A DNA stretch of 64,000 nucleotides from Eubacterium multiforme (lineage in GTDB: Bacteria > Bacillota > Clostridia > Clostridiales > Clostridiaceae), in the NCBI RefSeq assembly GCF_030813415.1, contig NZ_JAUSUF010000013.1:1-64000 (forward strand). The letters run 5' to 3'. Both the position numbers and the translations under genes were made by a program. This document shows positions 7,241-15,396 of the stretch, in pieces (position 1 is the first letter of the stretch; the number at the start of each line of letters is the position of its first letter). The notes below the pieces were generated by a model, which saw only the letters and a program-made list of their open reading frames with translations, was not told the origin of the DNA and did not search any database.

Positions 7241-8950
7241 CTAATCAAAGTTATATTTTGTTACTATCTTATCTCTCTTTTGTGTCATATCATTAAAATA
7301 TTCATAGAAACAAATTCCCATAAAACCGCCTGCAATATTATATATATTATTGAATCCTAAATGCTTAAGAGCTAAACATGCATTATAACTTCTTTGTGCA
7401 CTTCTACAATGTAAATAAACTGGTCTATCCTTTGGAATTTCATCTAATCTATCTCTAATTTGACTTAAAGGAATATTTTTAGCATTTATTATATGTCCAT
7501 TTTCATATTCATCTTCTTCTCTAACGTCTACTATAAATGCTCCCTCTTGTACTAATTCTCTAACCTTTGTAACATAAACTTGTTTAAATGTCTTTTGCAT
7601 TAAATTTGATCCAACAAGTGCTGCATGATTTACAACATCCTTAGCAGTTCCAAAAGGAGGTGCATAGCAAAGCTCTAAATCTCTTAAATCCTCTAATGTT
7701 CCATTAAATTTAATTAATGTAGCTATAATATCTACTCTCTTATCAGCTGCTCCTCTACCTATTGATTGAGCACCTAAAATTCTTCCTGTTGGAACTTCAT
7801 ATATAAGCTTAAAGTGTAATGGTTCACTGCCTGGCATTAATCCAACTTTATCTTGTGGAATAACTCTTACAACATCATAATTAATATTTAAATTTAATGC
7901 TTTTATTAATCCCTCTGTAAGTCCTGTTGATGCTCCATTATATCCAAAAACTTGTATACATGATGAACCAATGTATCCAGTATTTCTATTTGGAATTCCA
8001 TTTATGTAATCTGCCACTGCTCTTGCTTGTTTTTGAGCTGGTCCTGCAAGAGGTAATCTTGTAATTTGTCCTGTTAATGGATTAAATACTTCTACAGCAT
8101 CTCCAACTGCAAATATATTTTCATCATTTGTTCTGTAATTTTGGTCAACCTTTATTCCACCAGTTTGTCCAATTTCAATACCAGCTTCCTTTGCAAGGTC
8201 TGTTTCTGGAGTAACACCTATTGCCATAACTACTGCATCAGCTTTAATTTTCTTTCCTGATGCTAAAACAACTGTATCTTTCTCAAAAAACGCTACCTTA
8301 TCACCTAAAATTAAATTAACTCCTCTGTCATACATTTCTTTATGTAATATTTGAACCATATCATAATCAAATGGTTTCATTATTTGATTCATAGCTTCAA
8401 CTAAAGTTACATTATAACCAGCTTCAATTAAGTTTTCACAAACTTCTACTCCTATAAAGCCTCCCCCAATAACAGTTATATCTTTAGTTTCATTATCATT
8501 TATAAAATTATTTAATTTAGCAATGTCAACTACATTTCTTACTGTAAATGAATTAACTTCTTCTAATCCTTTTATAGGTGGAACAATAGCCTTTGCTCCA
8601 GGAGAAAGTATTAATTTATCATAACTTTCTGTATATTCTTTACCATTTACAACGTTTTTTACTCTAACTTCTTTCTTTTCTCTATCAATTGCAATAACTT
8701 CTGTATAAACTCTTGCATCTATTCTATATTGGCTATAAAATTTATCAGGTTTCATTAAAACTAGTTCATCACTATCTTCAACAATTCCACTTAAATGATA
8801 CGGAAGGCAACAATTTGAAAATGACACGTGAGGTCCTCTTTCAAACATTATTATATTATCTTCTTCATTAAGTCTTCTAAGTCTAGCTGCAGTTGAAGCT
8901 CCACCTGCAACTCCTCCAACAATTACAAATTTTCTACTCAATATACTCAT
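7241..8950 (-). CDS. CoA-disulfide reductase with C-terminal rhodanese domain
   Basis: This 569-residue FAD enzyme belongs to the pyridine-nucleotide disulfide oxidoreductases. An FAD-binding GGVAGGASTAARLRR lies at residues 12-26, an active-site SNCC around residue 45-48, an NAD(P)H-binding VIGGGFIGVEVCENL near residue 160, and a second FAD contact in VFAVGDAVEV-like sequence. A rhodanese domain covers about residues 470-560, with the active loop HCRSAQRS. CoADR-Rhd proteins reduce CoA persulfide, polysulfide or CoA disulfide with NAD(P)H. It is the first gene of the sulfur unit, and the divergent LysR gene suggests substrate-controlled expression. Confidence 0.92.
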   Translation of the reverse strand: MSILSRKFVIVGGVAGGASTAARLRRLNEEDNIIMFERGPHVSFSNCCLPYHLSGIVEDSDELVLMKPDKFYSQYRIDARVYTEVIAIDREKKEVRVKNVVNGKEYTESYDKLILSPGAKAIVPPIKGLEEVNSFTVRNVVDIAKLNNFINDNETKDITVIGGGFIGVEVCENLIEAGYNVTLVEAMNQIMKPFDYDMVQILHKEMYDRGVNLILGDKVAFFEKDTVVLASGKKIKADAVVMAIGVTPETDLAKEAGIEIGQTGGIKVDQNYRTNDENIFAVGDAVEVFNPLTGQITRLPLAGPAQKQARAVADYINGIPNRNTGYIGSSCIQVFGYNGASTGLTEGLIKALNLNINYDVVRVIPQDKVGLMPGSEPLHFKLIYEVPTGRILGAQSIGRGAADKRVDIIATLIKFNGTLEDLRDLELCYAPPFGTAKDVVNHAALVGSNLMQKTFKQVYVTKVRELVQEGAFIVDVREEDEYENGHIINAKNIPLSQIRDRLDEIPKDRPVYLHCRSAQRSYNACLALKHLGFNNIYNIAGGFMGICFYEYFNDMTQKRDKIVTKYNFD

Positions 8951-8988
8951 CTCTTTCTATATTTTAATAAATAAACTTCTCATAACAT

Positions 8989-9004
8989 TGTGATTTATTT
9001 CACG
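8989..9004. promoter_or_regulatory. CRP/FNR-like palindrome TGTGA-N6-TCACG
   Basis: TGTGA TTTATT TCACG matches the TGTGA-N6-TCACA pattern of CRP/FNR-family sites except for the last base. It lies 39 bases upstream of the CoADR start codon and abuts the Rex-like site. Confidence 0.4.
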
Positions 9005-9017
9005 TTAAAAGCTTAAC
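9004..9017. promoter_or_regulatory. Rex-like operator core GTTAA-N4-TTAAC
   Basis: GTTAA AAGC TTAAC equals the core of the Rex consensus TTGTTAANNNNTTAACAA; of the four flanking bases one also matches. Rex represses NADH-linked anaerobic genes when NAD+/NADH is high. Control of an NADH-dependent persulfide reductase would make sense, but this is inference. Confidence 0.45.
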
Positions 9018-9038
9018 ATATCTTTAACATTCTGCATA

Positions 9039-9053
9039 ATAACTCTTTGTTAT
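9039..9053. promoter_or_regulatory. LysR-type box ATAAC-N5-GTTAT
   Basis: A perfect inverted repeat containing the T-N11-A pattern of LysR-type regulator sites. It lies between the LysR gene and the operon it probably controls. Confidence 0.5.
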
Positions 9054-9158
9054 CTAAGCATAAATAATTTTTATAGCAAGACTTTTATTTAAAGGGATAA
9101 ACAAGGATATTTTGCCATTTAACACATAATTTTATAAAAAATTTTTCTCTCTTCTAGT

Positions 9159-9187
9159 TTGACAGTATATGTGGGGTACTATAAAAT
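9159..9187 (+). promoter_or_regulatory. Promoter of the LysR-type regulator gene
   Basis: TTGACA (9159-9164), 17-base spacer, TAAAAT (9182-9187), 80 bases upstream of the start codon. Confidence 0.65.
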
Positions 9188-9267
9188 AATATTAAATTCT
9201 ATTAAATGTTTATAAAAAATATATATTTTTTTAACAATAAAATTTATAACTAGGGATGTGTTTTTAA

Positions 9268-10161
9268 ATGAATTTAACTTATTTACAATCCTTTTATACA
9301 ACAGTTAAATGCAATAGTATATCAAAAGCAGCTAAAGAATTGCATCTTACACAACCAGGTCTTAGTATGCAACTTCAAAACCTAGAACAGGAAATTAACG
9401 CTAAAATTTTAATTAGAAGCAATAAGGGTGTATCTCTTACAGCTGAAGGTTCTGTATTATTTGAGTATGCTGAAAATATGCTTTCTCTTAAAGATAATAT
9501 ATTGAAAGATATACAAAATTTAAATAACAAAAACAAATCAATTAAATTATGTTCTTGCAAAAATTTAGGTGAACATATTCTACCATGTAGCCTTTATACT
9601 TTTAAAGAAATATATCCTGATATTGATATAAGTATGGAAGTTAGTAACTCTACAACGGTAATAGAAAAAATTAAAAATCATGATATAAATATAGGAATAA
9701 TACAAGAGATGGAAATACCAGATGATATAGATGCTATTCCAATATTAAAAGATAGATTAGTTCTTACAGGAGGACCTCAAAGTACTATAAATAATATGAC
9801 TCTTGAAGAATTGAAAAATATTCCATTAGTTTCTAGAGAGGTTGATTCTGCAAATCAAGTTCTTCTTGAAAATAGATTAAATAATTATAATATTAAATTA
9901 AATGATTTAAATCTTGTACTATCTCTAAATTCTCCTGAAGCAATAAAGTCTTCTTTAAGAAGTAATATGGGCTTTGCATTTTTACCAGAAACAACCATAG
10001 AACATGAAATTCGAACATCTAAACTAAAAAAAATCCTTATAAAAGATTTTGATATTCCATTTAACTATTACTTTGTACATAGAAAAAATTATCAATTTAC
10101 AAATCATGAAAAGAAATTACTTAGTTTTTTAAAATCAAAAAATAGATGTTTTTGTTATTAA
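9268..10161 (+). CDS. LysR-family regulator, probably of the divergent sulfur operon
   Basis: This 297-residue protein starts directly with the classical LysR HTH (MNLTYLQSFYTTVKCNSISKAAKELHLTQPGLSMQLQNLE, split over residues 1-40). A periplasmic-binding-like effector domain follows (about 90-290). It resembles the CysL/CbI type that senses sulfur metabolites, though the ligand cannot be read from the sequence. It is transcribed away from the CoADR-YeeE operon, the usual arrangement for a LysR regulator and its target, and the ATAAC-N5-GTTAT box at 9039-9053 lies between them. Confidence 0.88.
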   Translation: MNLTYLQSFYTTVKCNSISKAAKELHLTQPGLSMQLQNLEQEINAKILIRSNKGVSLTAEGSVLFEYAENMLSLKDNILKDIQNLNNKNKSIKLCSCKNLGEHILPCSLYTFKEIYPDIDISMEVSNSTTVIEKIKNHDINIGIIQEMEIPDDIDAIPILKDRLVLTGGPQSTINNMTLEELKNIPLVSREVDSANQVLLENRLNNYNIKLNDLNLVLSLNSPEAIKSSLRSNMGFAFLPETTIEHEIRTSKLKKILIKDFDIPFNYYFVHRKNYQFTNHEKKLLSFLKSKNRCFCY

Positions 10162-10193
10162 AAATTTACCTGTCTTAAAATGGACATAACTAT

Positions 10194-10226
10194 AAGGGTA
10201 AAATTGCAATTTGCAATTTTACCCTT
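10194..10226 (+). terminator. Terminator of the LysR gene
   Basis: AAGGGTAAAATTGCAA pairs with TTGCAATTTTACCCTT over 16 bp around one base, followed by TTTT. Confidence 0.85.
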
Positions 10227-10253
10227 TTTTATATAACTACAAAACATTATTTT

Positions 10254-11594
10254 TTAATTATTAATGTTAACATTCCTTTTTCTATTAGATTTAACAAAAT
10301 AAAATATTCCACCAAATAGTATCCATAAGCTTAATGCAAATAATTCAACAGATTTTAAAGAAGCTGGTGAACTTGGTACTAAAAGTAAAAATATAAATAA
10401 TGAACTTATTAATATTCCTAAAATTCCAAATATCCTTTTTGAAAAAACATTATTATTTTTAAATACTATAAAAGAAACATATAGATATGCAATAGAAGCT
10501 CCAAGAGAAGACATATTCACAATAACATTAATAACTTCTCTTCCAAACCAAGGAGCTATAAGGCTAATTATTGATGTAAATATTATTGCATTTTTTAGCA
10601 CTCCCTCTTTATTTTTCATTGAAAGTCTATCCCATATCATTCCTTTAGATGAAACTGATCCAATAAGTTTTGTTGTACATATCATAAATCCATTAATACC
10701 ACTTATAACAGCTGCTGTAAGTGCAATTATAAGAAGTATAAATCCAAAGGTTCCTAAAAATTCAAATACAGCACTTCCAAGTGCCCAATGTTTTAATATT
10801 GCATCATTTCTAGAATAAGCCATAGCTGTTGTAATATTTAAAATGTTATATATTAGCGTTCCAATACTTAAAGATATTATTGCAACCATAGATGCTTTTT
10901 TAGGTGAAAATTTAAATTCCTGACTTAATTGAGGAATTGCATCAAACCCAATAAAAGCAAAAGGAGTTATTGCAAATATAGTTAAAACCTCCTTTAGATT
11001 AAAAGAGTAGTTGTTTAAATAATTTGAAATTATAACTTCTTTATTTGTTTTAAAAATCATTCCAATAAATACTGAAAAAATCATTATAACTAATAATATT
11101 ATTATGATATTTTGTATTTTACTTGTGCTTTTTATTCCTTTTATATTTATATAAGCAAATAATATTATAACTATAGCTGATGTTAGCACTTCTCCAAAAT
11201 AAACTGGACTTCCTGCTATTTTATATAAATATCCAAATTTTAATATTCCTCCAAATAATTTTTCAACTACTAGTGGAAAGGCTGTAGCATTTAATGGAAT
11301 CATAGTAAGATAAGCTAAAATAAGAAACCACCCTACAATAAAGCCATGCTTTTCTCCTAGATATTTATAAGTAAAACTAAATTCTCCTCCCTCTTCCCTG
11401 TGGCATTCCATCATTACCCTATAATTTTTTTCTATTATTATAATGCAAATAGTACCAAGTATTAATCCTATAGCTGTATTAATCACTCCAGCTTTACTTA
11501 AAAATTTTGTTCCTGGAAGCATAAATGCTCCCCATCCAATAATTGACCCAAGTACTATAGAAAATACATCAAATCTATTAAGATATTTCTTCAT
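10254..11594 (-). CDS. APC-family amino acid permease
   Basis: This 446-residue membrane protein has about 12 hydrophobic segments. The start of TM1 shows the APC signature SIVLGSIIGWGAFMLPG, and the family's FAFIGFDAIPQLSQEF motif in TM6 is near residue 215. It imports or exchanges an amino acid or amine; the substrate cannot be assigned. The start chosen is the ATG at 11594 with AAAGGAG 5 bases upstream, six codons inside the longest frame. It is a single-gene unit. Confidence 0.85.
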   Translation of the reverse strand: MKKYLNRFDVFSIVLGSIIGWGAFMLPGTKFLSKAGVINTAIGLILGTICIIIIEKNYRVMMECHREEGGEFSFTYKYLGEKHGFIVGWFLILAYLTMIPLNATAFPLVVEKLFGGILKFGYLYKIAGSPVYFGEVLTSAIVIILFAYINIKGIKSTSKIQNIIIILLVIMIFSVFIGMIFKTNKEVIISNYLNNYSFNLKEVLTIFAITPFAFIGFDAIPQLSQEFKFSPKKASMVAIISLSIGTLIYNILNITTAMAYSRNDAILKHWALGSAVFEFLGTFGFILLIIALTAAVISGINGFMICTTKLIGSVSSKGMIWDRLSMKNKEGVLKNAIIFTSIISLIAPWFGREVINVIVNMSSLGASIAYLYVSFIVFKNNNVFSKRIFGILGILISSLFIFLLLVPSSPASLKSVELFALSLWILFGGIFYFVKSNRKRNVNINN

Positions 11595-11791
11595 ATGTTC
11601 TCCTTTAAACAATTTTATAATTGTTAATTTTTTATCTATATAAATGTTACTATATTTATTCTATCCTTTGTAATAACAATTAATTATAGTAGATAAAACT
11701 TTTTTATATCAAAATAATAAAAAAGTAAGTTATATTAAAGGAAGTTTAAATTTCTATATAATCAACATGTAAATGAAAAATATCCAAAATA

Positions 11792-11867
11792 AAAACTCAT
11801 ATATTCATAACTTTATTAGCAACTTATCTATAAGCTAGCATAAAAGCTCTTTGAATATATGAGTTTT
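11792..11867 (-). terminator. Nested-hairpin terminator of the lipoprotein gene
   Basis: The outer stem is AAAACTCATATATTCA with its exact complement, 16 bp, enclosing about 44 bases that fold further (CTTAT-CT-ATAAG, with imperfect pairing of flanking TTTATTAGC and GCTAGCATAAA). It is much larger than an ordinary terminator; a related layout occurs at 32282-32399. Confidence 0.65.
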
Positions 11868-11870
11868 AAT

Positions 11871-12464
11871 TTATTTTGATATTAAATTTATACCATATAT
11901 AACGTATTCATTTTTCCATCCACTAAAAATATATAATATGTAATTTCCTTTTCTATCAGGTACCTTTATTTTCTCAGTTGTTTTTCCTATCGATTCAAAT
12001 AGTCTTTCATCTAAGTCAACAGCTTTATCTCCATCTAATAAACAAATACCTATACATTCCTGATTGTACTTAGTAAAATTTATGTCTATATACTGTCCTG
12101 ATTTTGCTATAATTTTAGGAAGTCCACTTCCTTTTATAACATCTTCTTTTTCCTTTTTTACTATTTTAATATTATCTTTTTTTGATGAGTATACAATTAT
12201 TTTTCCTTCTTTTGAAGTGTCCTCATCTTTTATTATTACTTTCGGAAGACTGTTTTTTTCTTTTTTGGAGATACCTTTTTTCCCATCTTCCCTTTGCTCT
12301 TTAGAGCCACCATCATAACTTTGTAAATATAATTCCAATTCAGATACATCCGTATCTTCTGTAGGTGTACTAACCCTTCTTTCATATATTATGCATCCAG
12401 ATAATGCTAACACAATTCCTAAGGTAATCGTTAGTACTAAATACTTTCTAAAACTTTTCTTCAT
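11871..12464 (-). CDS. Hypothetical lipoprotein
   Basis: This 197-residue protein has a lipoprotein signal: MKKSFRKYL, a hydrophobic stretch, then LSGC at residues 21-24 (Cys24 lipidated). A charged low-complexity linker (about 45-105) precedes a C-terminal beta-rich part (about 118-195). The C-terminal part, which ends with KGNYILYIFSGWKNEYVIYGINLISK-like strands, looks like a small extracellular beta-sandwich. No family was recognised. It is a single gene with its own terminator. Confidence 0.8.
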   Translation of the reverse strand: MKKSFRKYLVLTITLGIVLALSGCIIYERRVSTPTEDTDVSELELYLQSYDGGSKEQREDGKKGISKKEKNSLPKVIIKDEDTSKEGKIIVYSSKKDNIKIVKKEKEDVIKGSGLPKIIAKSGQYIDINFTKYNQECIGICLLDGDKAVDLDERLFESIGKTTEKIKVPDRKGNYILYIFSGWKNEYVIYGINLISK

Positions 12465-13008
12465 TCTACTTCCCCCATGTAATTTTCTTAAGCAAGTAAA
12501 TACATTTATATATTTATTCTATCATTTTTAGAGAAATATTCCAGTGCATTTTCCAATTTTAAAATACACTGTATTTTGTTTATATTATGTACTTATATTT
12601 ATATTTCATAAAACAATACCCTTTAAATGTTTTAAATACTTAATTCATTTAGATTTTTATTCTTAAATATTATAATTTTAATATTATTTTTGTTTAAATA
12701 AAATTTATTTTAAATCTTCTATAAAAACATAATAAAATATTATTTCCCCTATGTTGAACTAACATTTATTTTAAATAAAACTAAAAAACTTATTAATAGT
12801 TACTTAAGTAACCCTCTAAAAATCTATCTAAAACAAAACTTAATTTTCAAATTTAACATTGTTAACCCATTTATTAATAATATTAAGTTTAAAAGAATTA
12901 ACTCTAATATGTAATAACTTATTTTTAATAATCAATTAAATGCCTTTATATGTCTTTTCCACTCTGATAATATAAATGTCATTAAATAATATTTATTTTA
13001 TAAAAAAT
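12465..13008. other. Intergenic AT-rich region
   Basis: About 540 bases between the divergent lipoprotein gene and the exporter at 13081. They are more than 80% AT by eye, with no ORF that has a ribosome binding site and no clear repeats. Confidence 0.6.
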
Positions 13009-13070
13009 TAAGGAGGTGGATGAAAACCTTATAGTAATTAATCTGTAATTAAAGTTTTAAATTACAAGGG
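13009..13070 (+). other. Strong Shine-Dalgarno with 4-codon ORF and hairpin before the exporter gene
   Basis: AAGGAGGTGG (13010-13019) is followed at once by ATG AAA ACC TTA TAG (13020-13034), then an imperfect hairpin TGTAATT...AATTACA (13044-13065) and the real ribosome binding site. The ATG is too close to the Shine-Dalgarno for normal initiation. It may be a leader element or a decayed gene start. Confidence 0.3.
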
Positions 13071-13080
13071 GGTGCTTTAT

Positions 13081-14007
13081 TTGAAAAAATACAAAGGTTA
13101 TATATATATCTTTCTAACTGCTTTATGTTTCAGTACTCAAGAAATAACTGGTAAATATTTAGCATTAGATCATCTTAATGCATATCAAATAAATTCAATA
13201 ACATTTCTAATTGGTGCTATTATTCTTTTGCCAATGGCTTTAAAGGATATAAAGAAAAATCACCTTAAACTTACTGCAAAAGACTGGGGATATCTTTTAA
13301 TTTTAGGTCTTGTACAAGTTACTATAGGTATGTCACTTTTACAAGAAGCTTTATTATTTACTACTCCAGCTATTGTCGCTATAATTGTTTGTTCAAATGC
13401 AATGATAACTATTCCAATTGCAAGGGTCGTTTTAAAAGAAAAAATGGATAAAAAAGCTTGGATTCCTATAATAATGGCTGCAATTGGAATAGTTATTATA
13501 TTCAACCCATTATCTGGTGGTGCTTCTGGAAAAGGTTTATCAGATCATATAATTGGTGTTACACTAGCACTTTTAGGAGCAATATCAATATCTTTCTTTA
13601 ATGTATTAGCAACTAAAACAATAAATAAATATGGTAAAGCTGTAACAAATAGTTTTTCTTTCTTTCTTGGTGTAGCAGTTATGTTTATATGTATGCTAGT
13701 TCTTCATATCCCAATTATAAAAGGAATACATCTACATGATTTAGCATTGCTATTATATGTAGGTATAGTTGTTAAAGGACTTGGCTTCTTATTCTTCGTT
13801 AGTGCTATGAAAGAAACTTCAGCAATAACTGCAACAAGTGTATTTTATATAAAACCAATTTTAGTACCTATACTAATGTTTTTAATTATGGGACAAGTAA
13901 TTAAACCAAATGTTTTACTTGGAACAGTAATAATAGTTTGCTCATCACTTATACTTTATAAAATTAAAAAGTCAAATGCAGCACATAACTTAAGTCCTTC
14001 TCATTAA
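13081..14007 (+). CDS. EamA/DMT-family transporter
   Basis: About 308 residues with ten predicted membrane segments in two EamA halves (about 5-140 and 155-295). Drug/metabolite transporters of this family usually export amino acids or other small metabolites; the substrate is unknown. The TTG at 13081 lies 7 bases after AAGGGGGT and gives the typical MKKYKGYIYIF start; a GTG three codons earlier overlaps the ribosome binding site and is unlikely. Confidence 0.85.
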   Translation: MKKYKGYIYIFLTALCFSTQEITGKYLALDHLNAYQINSITFLIGAIILLPMALKDIKKNHLKLTAKDWGYLLILGLVQVTIGMSLLQEALLFTTPAIVAIIVCSNAMITIPIARVVLKEKMDKKAWIPIIMAAIGIVIIFNPLSGGASGKGLSDHIIGVTLALLGAISISFFNVLATKTINKYGKAVTNSFSFFLGVAVMFICMLVLHIPIIKGIHLHDLALLLYVGIVVKGLGFLFFVSAMKETSAITATSVFYIKPILVPILMFLIMGQVIKPNVLLGTVIIVCSSLILYKIKKSNAAHNLSPSH

Positions 14008-14021
14008 ATTTTTATATATAA

Positions 14022-14058
14022 AAAGGAGTATCTCTTATTTTTTAAAAGATACTCCTTT
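14022..14058. terminator. Bidirectional terminator between exporter and DUF2922 gene
   Basis: AAAGGAGTATCT pairs with AGATACTCCTTT over 12 bp, loop 13. It serves the plus-strand exporter and the minus-strand small-protein genes. Confidence 0.8.
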
Positions 14059-14069
14059 AAAATCTTATA

Positions 14070-14291
14070 CTAAACTAATTCAAGTTCAGTAATTTCTTTG
14101 CTTATTATTTCTGCTGAAACTTTTTGGACTAATGATCCTCCAGATGTTGCAAAAACATCACTTGAAATAATTAAATCCATTATTGTATTTGCAGTTGTAT
14201 TATTTACATCATCTTTTATATCCTTAATAGATATACTAACTTTTTTGTCTAATTCGTTTTTAAACCCCATTACTAATGATTTTTCTATCAT
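14070..14291 (-). CDS. DUF2922-family small protein
   Basis: This 73-residue protein, with GFKNELDKKVSISIKDIKDD and a conserved VNNTTANTIMDLIISSDVF segment, matches the DUF2922 family of Firmicutes. The function is unknown. It starts with ATG after AAGGGGGAA. It is 39 bases downstream of a DUF1659 gene, and this pairing recurs in clostridia, suggesting a two-component complex (inference). Confidence 0.75.
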   Translation of the reverse strand: MIEKSLVMGFKNELDKKVSISIKDIKDDVNNTTANTIMDLIISSDVFATSGGSLVQKVSAEIISKEITELELV

Positions 14292-14330
14292 ATTTATTCC
14301 CCCTTAATATTTATTTCTTAGGTTAAATTT

Positions 14331-14555
14331 TTATTCAGTTTTTGATAAAATACTATCTTCTTCCCTTTCTATTGCAACTATTGGATATTTTACAATTCCT
14401 GATAATGCATCTCCTAAATTATATAATTTCTCATCTGTTGCAGTTAAGTTTATATTATTAAATTTTTGATATTTAATAATATCCCTTCCATTACCATCCT
14501 TACCTCTTTTATAGCTAAATTTTAAAGCTATTTGATCAACTGTTTTTGTTATCAT
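14331..14555 (-). CDS. DUF1659-family small protein
   Basis: About 74 residues, with QIALKFSYKRGKDGNG and NINLTATDEKLYNLGDALSGI typical of DUF1659, a partner of DUF2922. The function is unknown. ATG 14555 lies 9 bases after AAAGGAG; the TTG at 14564 would touch the Shine-Dalgarno. The gene is cotranscribed with DUF2922 and both are preceded by a terminator at 14606-14650. Confidence 0.75.
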   Translation of the reverse strand: MITKTVDQIALKFSYKRGKDGNGRDIIKYQKFNNINLTATDEKLYNLGDALSGIVKYPIVAIEREEDSILSKTE

Positions 14556-14605
14556 TCTTACCAACTCCTTTCACCTAATATATATGCACTTATATAAAAA
14601 AACTA

Positions 14606-14650
14606 AAAAGGATATTAGAAGATTTTTTAATTATCCTCTAATATCCTTTT
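14606..14650 (-). terminator. Terminator of the 38-residue ORF
   Basis: AAAAGGATATTAGA pairs with TCTAATATCCTTTT over 14 bp, loop 17. It lies 15 bases past the stop of the small ORF at 14666. Confidence 0.8.
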
Positions 14651-14665
14651 AATTAATCCACATTA

Positions 14666-14782
14666 TTAGTTCATTTCACTAATAATCCACACTTTTATAA
14701 ACTCCTCATCCCTAAAAACTCTATTATTTTTTTCTCTAAAAAAAACTTTCCTATCGCACATATTCTTAAACCATTTAACCAT
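14666..14782 (-). CDS. Possible 38-residue protein
   Basis: The ORF starts MVKWFKNMCDRKVFFREK and ends IKVWIISEMN. A strong GGGGGAG ribosome binding site lies 5 bases before ATG, and a terminator follows shortly after the stop. The peptide is basic at its N-terminus with aromatic residues; no family was recognised. It occupies the place where small YvrJ-type genes often neighbour DUF1659/DUF2922 pairs, but it does not look like YvrJ. Confidence 0.4.
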   Translation of the reverse strand: MVKWFKNMCDRKVFFREKNNRVFRDEEFIKVWIISEMN

Positions 14783-14918
14783 AATTTCTCCCCCTTTTAT
14801 CTCTAGTAAACATTTTCATTTTTCATAAATATTATACCATATTATCCTTTTCATGATAATATTTGTATTTTAATATCCCTTTATTTTTATTAATACACAT
14901 TATAAATTTTTATAAAAA

Positions 14919-14976
14919 AATTTTGTCTAAGTGGAACAAAAATCTTAAAATCTTTTTGTTTCACTTAGACAAAATT
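14919..14976 (-). terminator. Terminator of the small lipoprotein gene
   Basis: AATTTTGTCTAAGTG pairs with CACTTAGACAAAATT, and AACAAAAA with TTTTTGTT inside it, forming a stem of about 24 bp. It overlaps the last bases of the stop codon at 14975. Confidence 0.8.
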
Positions 14977-15184
14977 AATTTAACTTCTCTTTTAATTCTT
15001 GTGCATTTATTTCAGTAATAACATCTTTATTAGCTTTAATCTCTTCTTCAGTTCTTTTTCTTCCATTTGTAATTTCGATTTTTTCTTTTCTTCTAGTTAA
15101 AACCCTTAAAGAACAACCACCTAGTGATAATATTGAAACCGAAATTAAAACCGTCAACAAAATTGCTAACTTTTTCCCCTTCAT
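14975..15184 (-). CDS. Small lipoprotein
   Basis: A 69-residue protein: MKGKKLAILL, a hydrophobic segment and LGGC lipobox (Cys24), then a basic, charged tail. The start is ATG 15184 after TGGAGGAACAA. No further domain and no recognised family. It is a monocistronic gene with a strong terminator. Confidence 0.75.
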   Translation of the reverse strand: MKGKKLAILLTVLISVSILSLGGCSLRVLTRRKEKIEITNGRKRTEEEIKANKDVITEINAQELKEKLN

Positions 15185-15287
15185 TTGTTCCTCCAATATT
15201 TATTTTATCTTTTGTATTTACATCTAGTTTACATATTATTAATAAACATTATAATTTTATAATATTATTAAAAATTTTTCAACAAAA

Positions 15288-15354
15288 AATAATCTTAAAA
15301 TATTATTCTCATAAATTTTACTTAAAATTTTTAAGAAAATACTTTAAGATTATT
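15288..15354 (-). terminator. Terminator of the 126-residue protein gene
   Basis: AATAATCTTAAA pairs with TTTAAGATTATT over 12 bp with a 43-base loop that contains a second weak hairpin. Confidence 0.6.
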
Positions 15355-15396
15355 AAAAAAATTAAATACTGGGAGTGTGTAGAGTGCATTTAATTA

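Larger units (their letters stand above)
8951..9267. promoter_or_regulatory. Divergent control region between sulfur operon and LysR gene
   Basis: It contains three candidate operator sites (8989-9004, 9004-9017, 9039-9053) and the LysR promoter at 9159-9187. No small ORF with a ribosome binding site was found. Confidence 0.6.

Noticed and set aside
12465-13008. Possible small RNA in a long intergenic region
   Set aside because: No promoter-terminator pair and no stable hairpin with a T tract could be found.
15124-15393. 89-residue plus-strand ORF in the intergenic region
   Set aside because: It overlaps the promoter and signal region of a minus-strand lipoprotein gene and the next terminator; no ribosome binding site.
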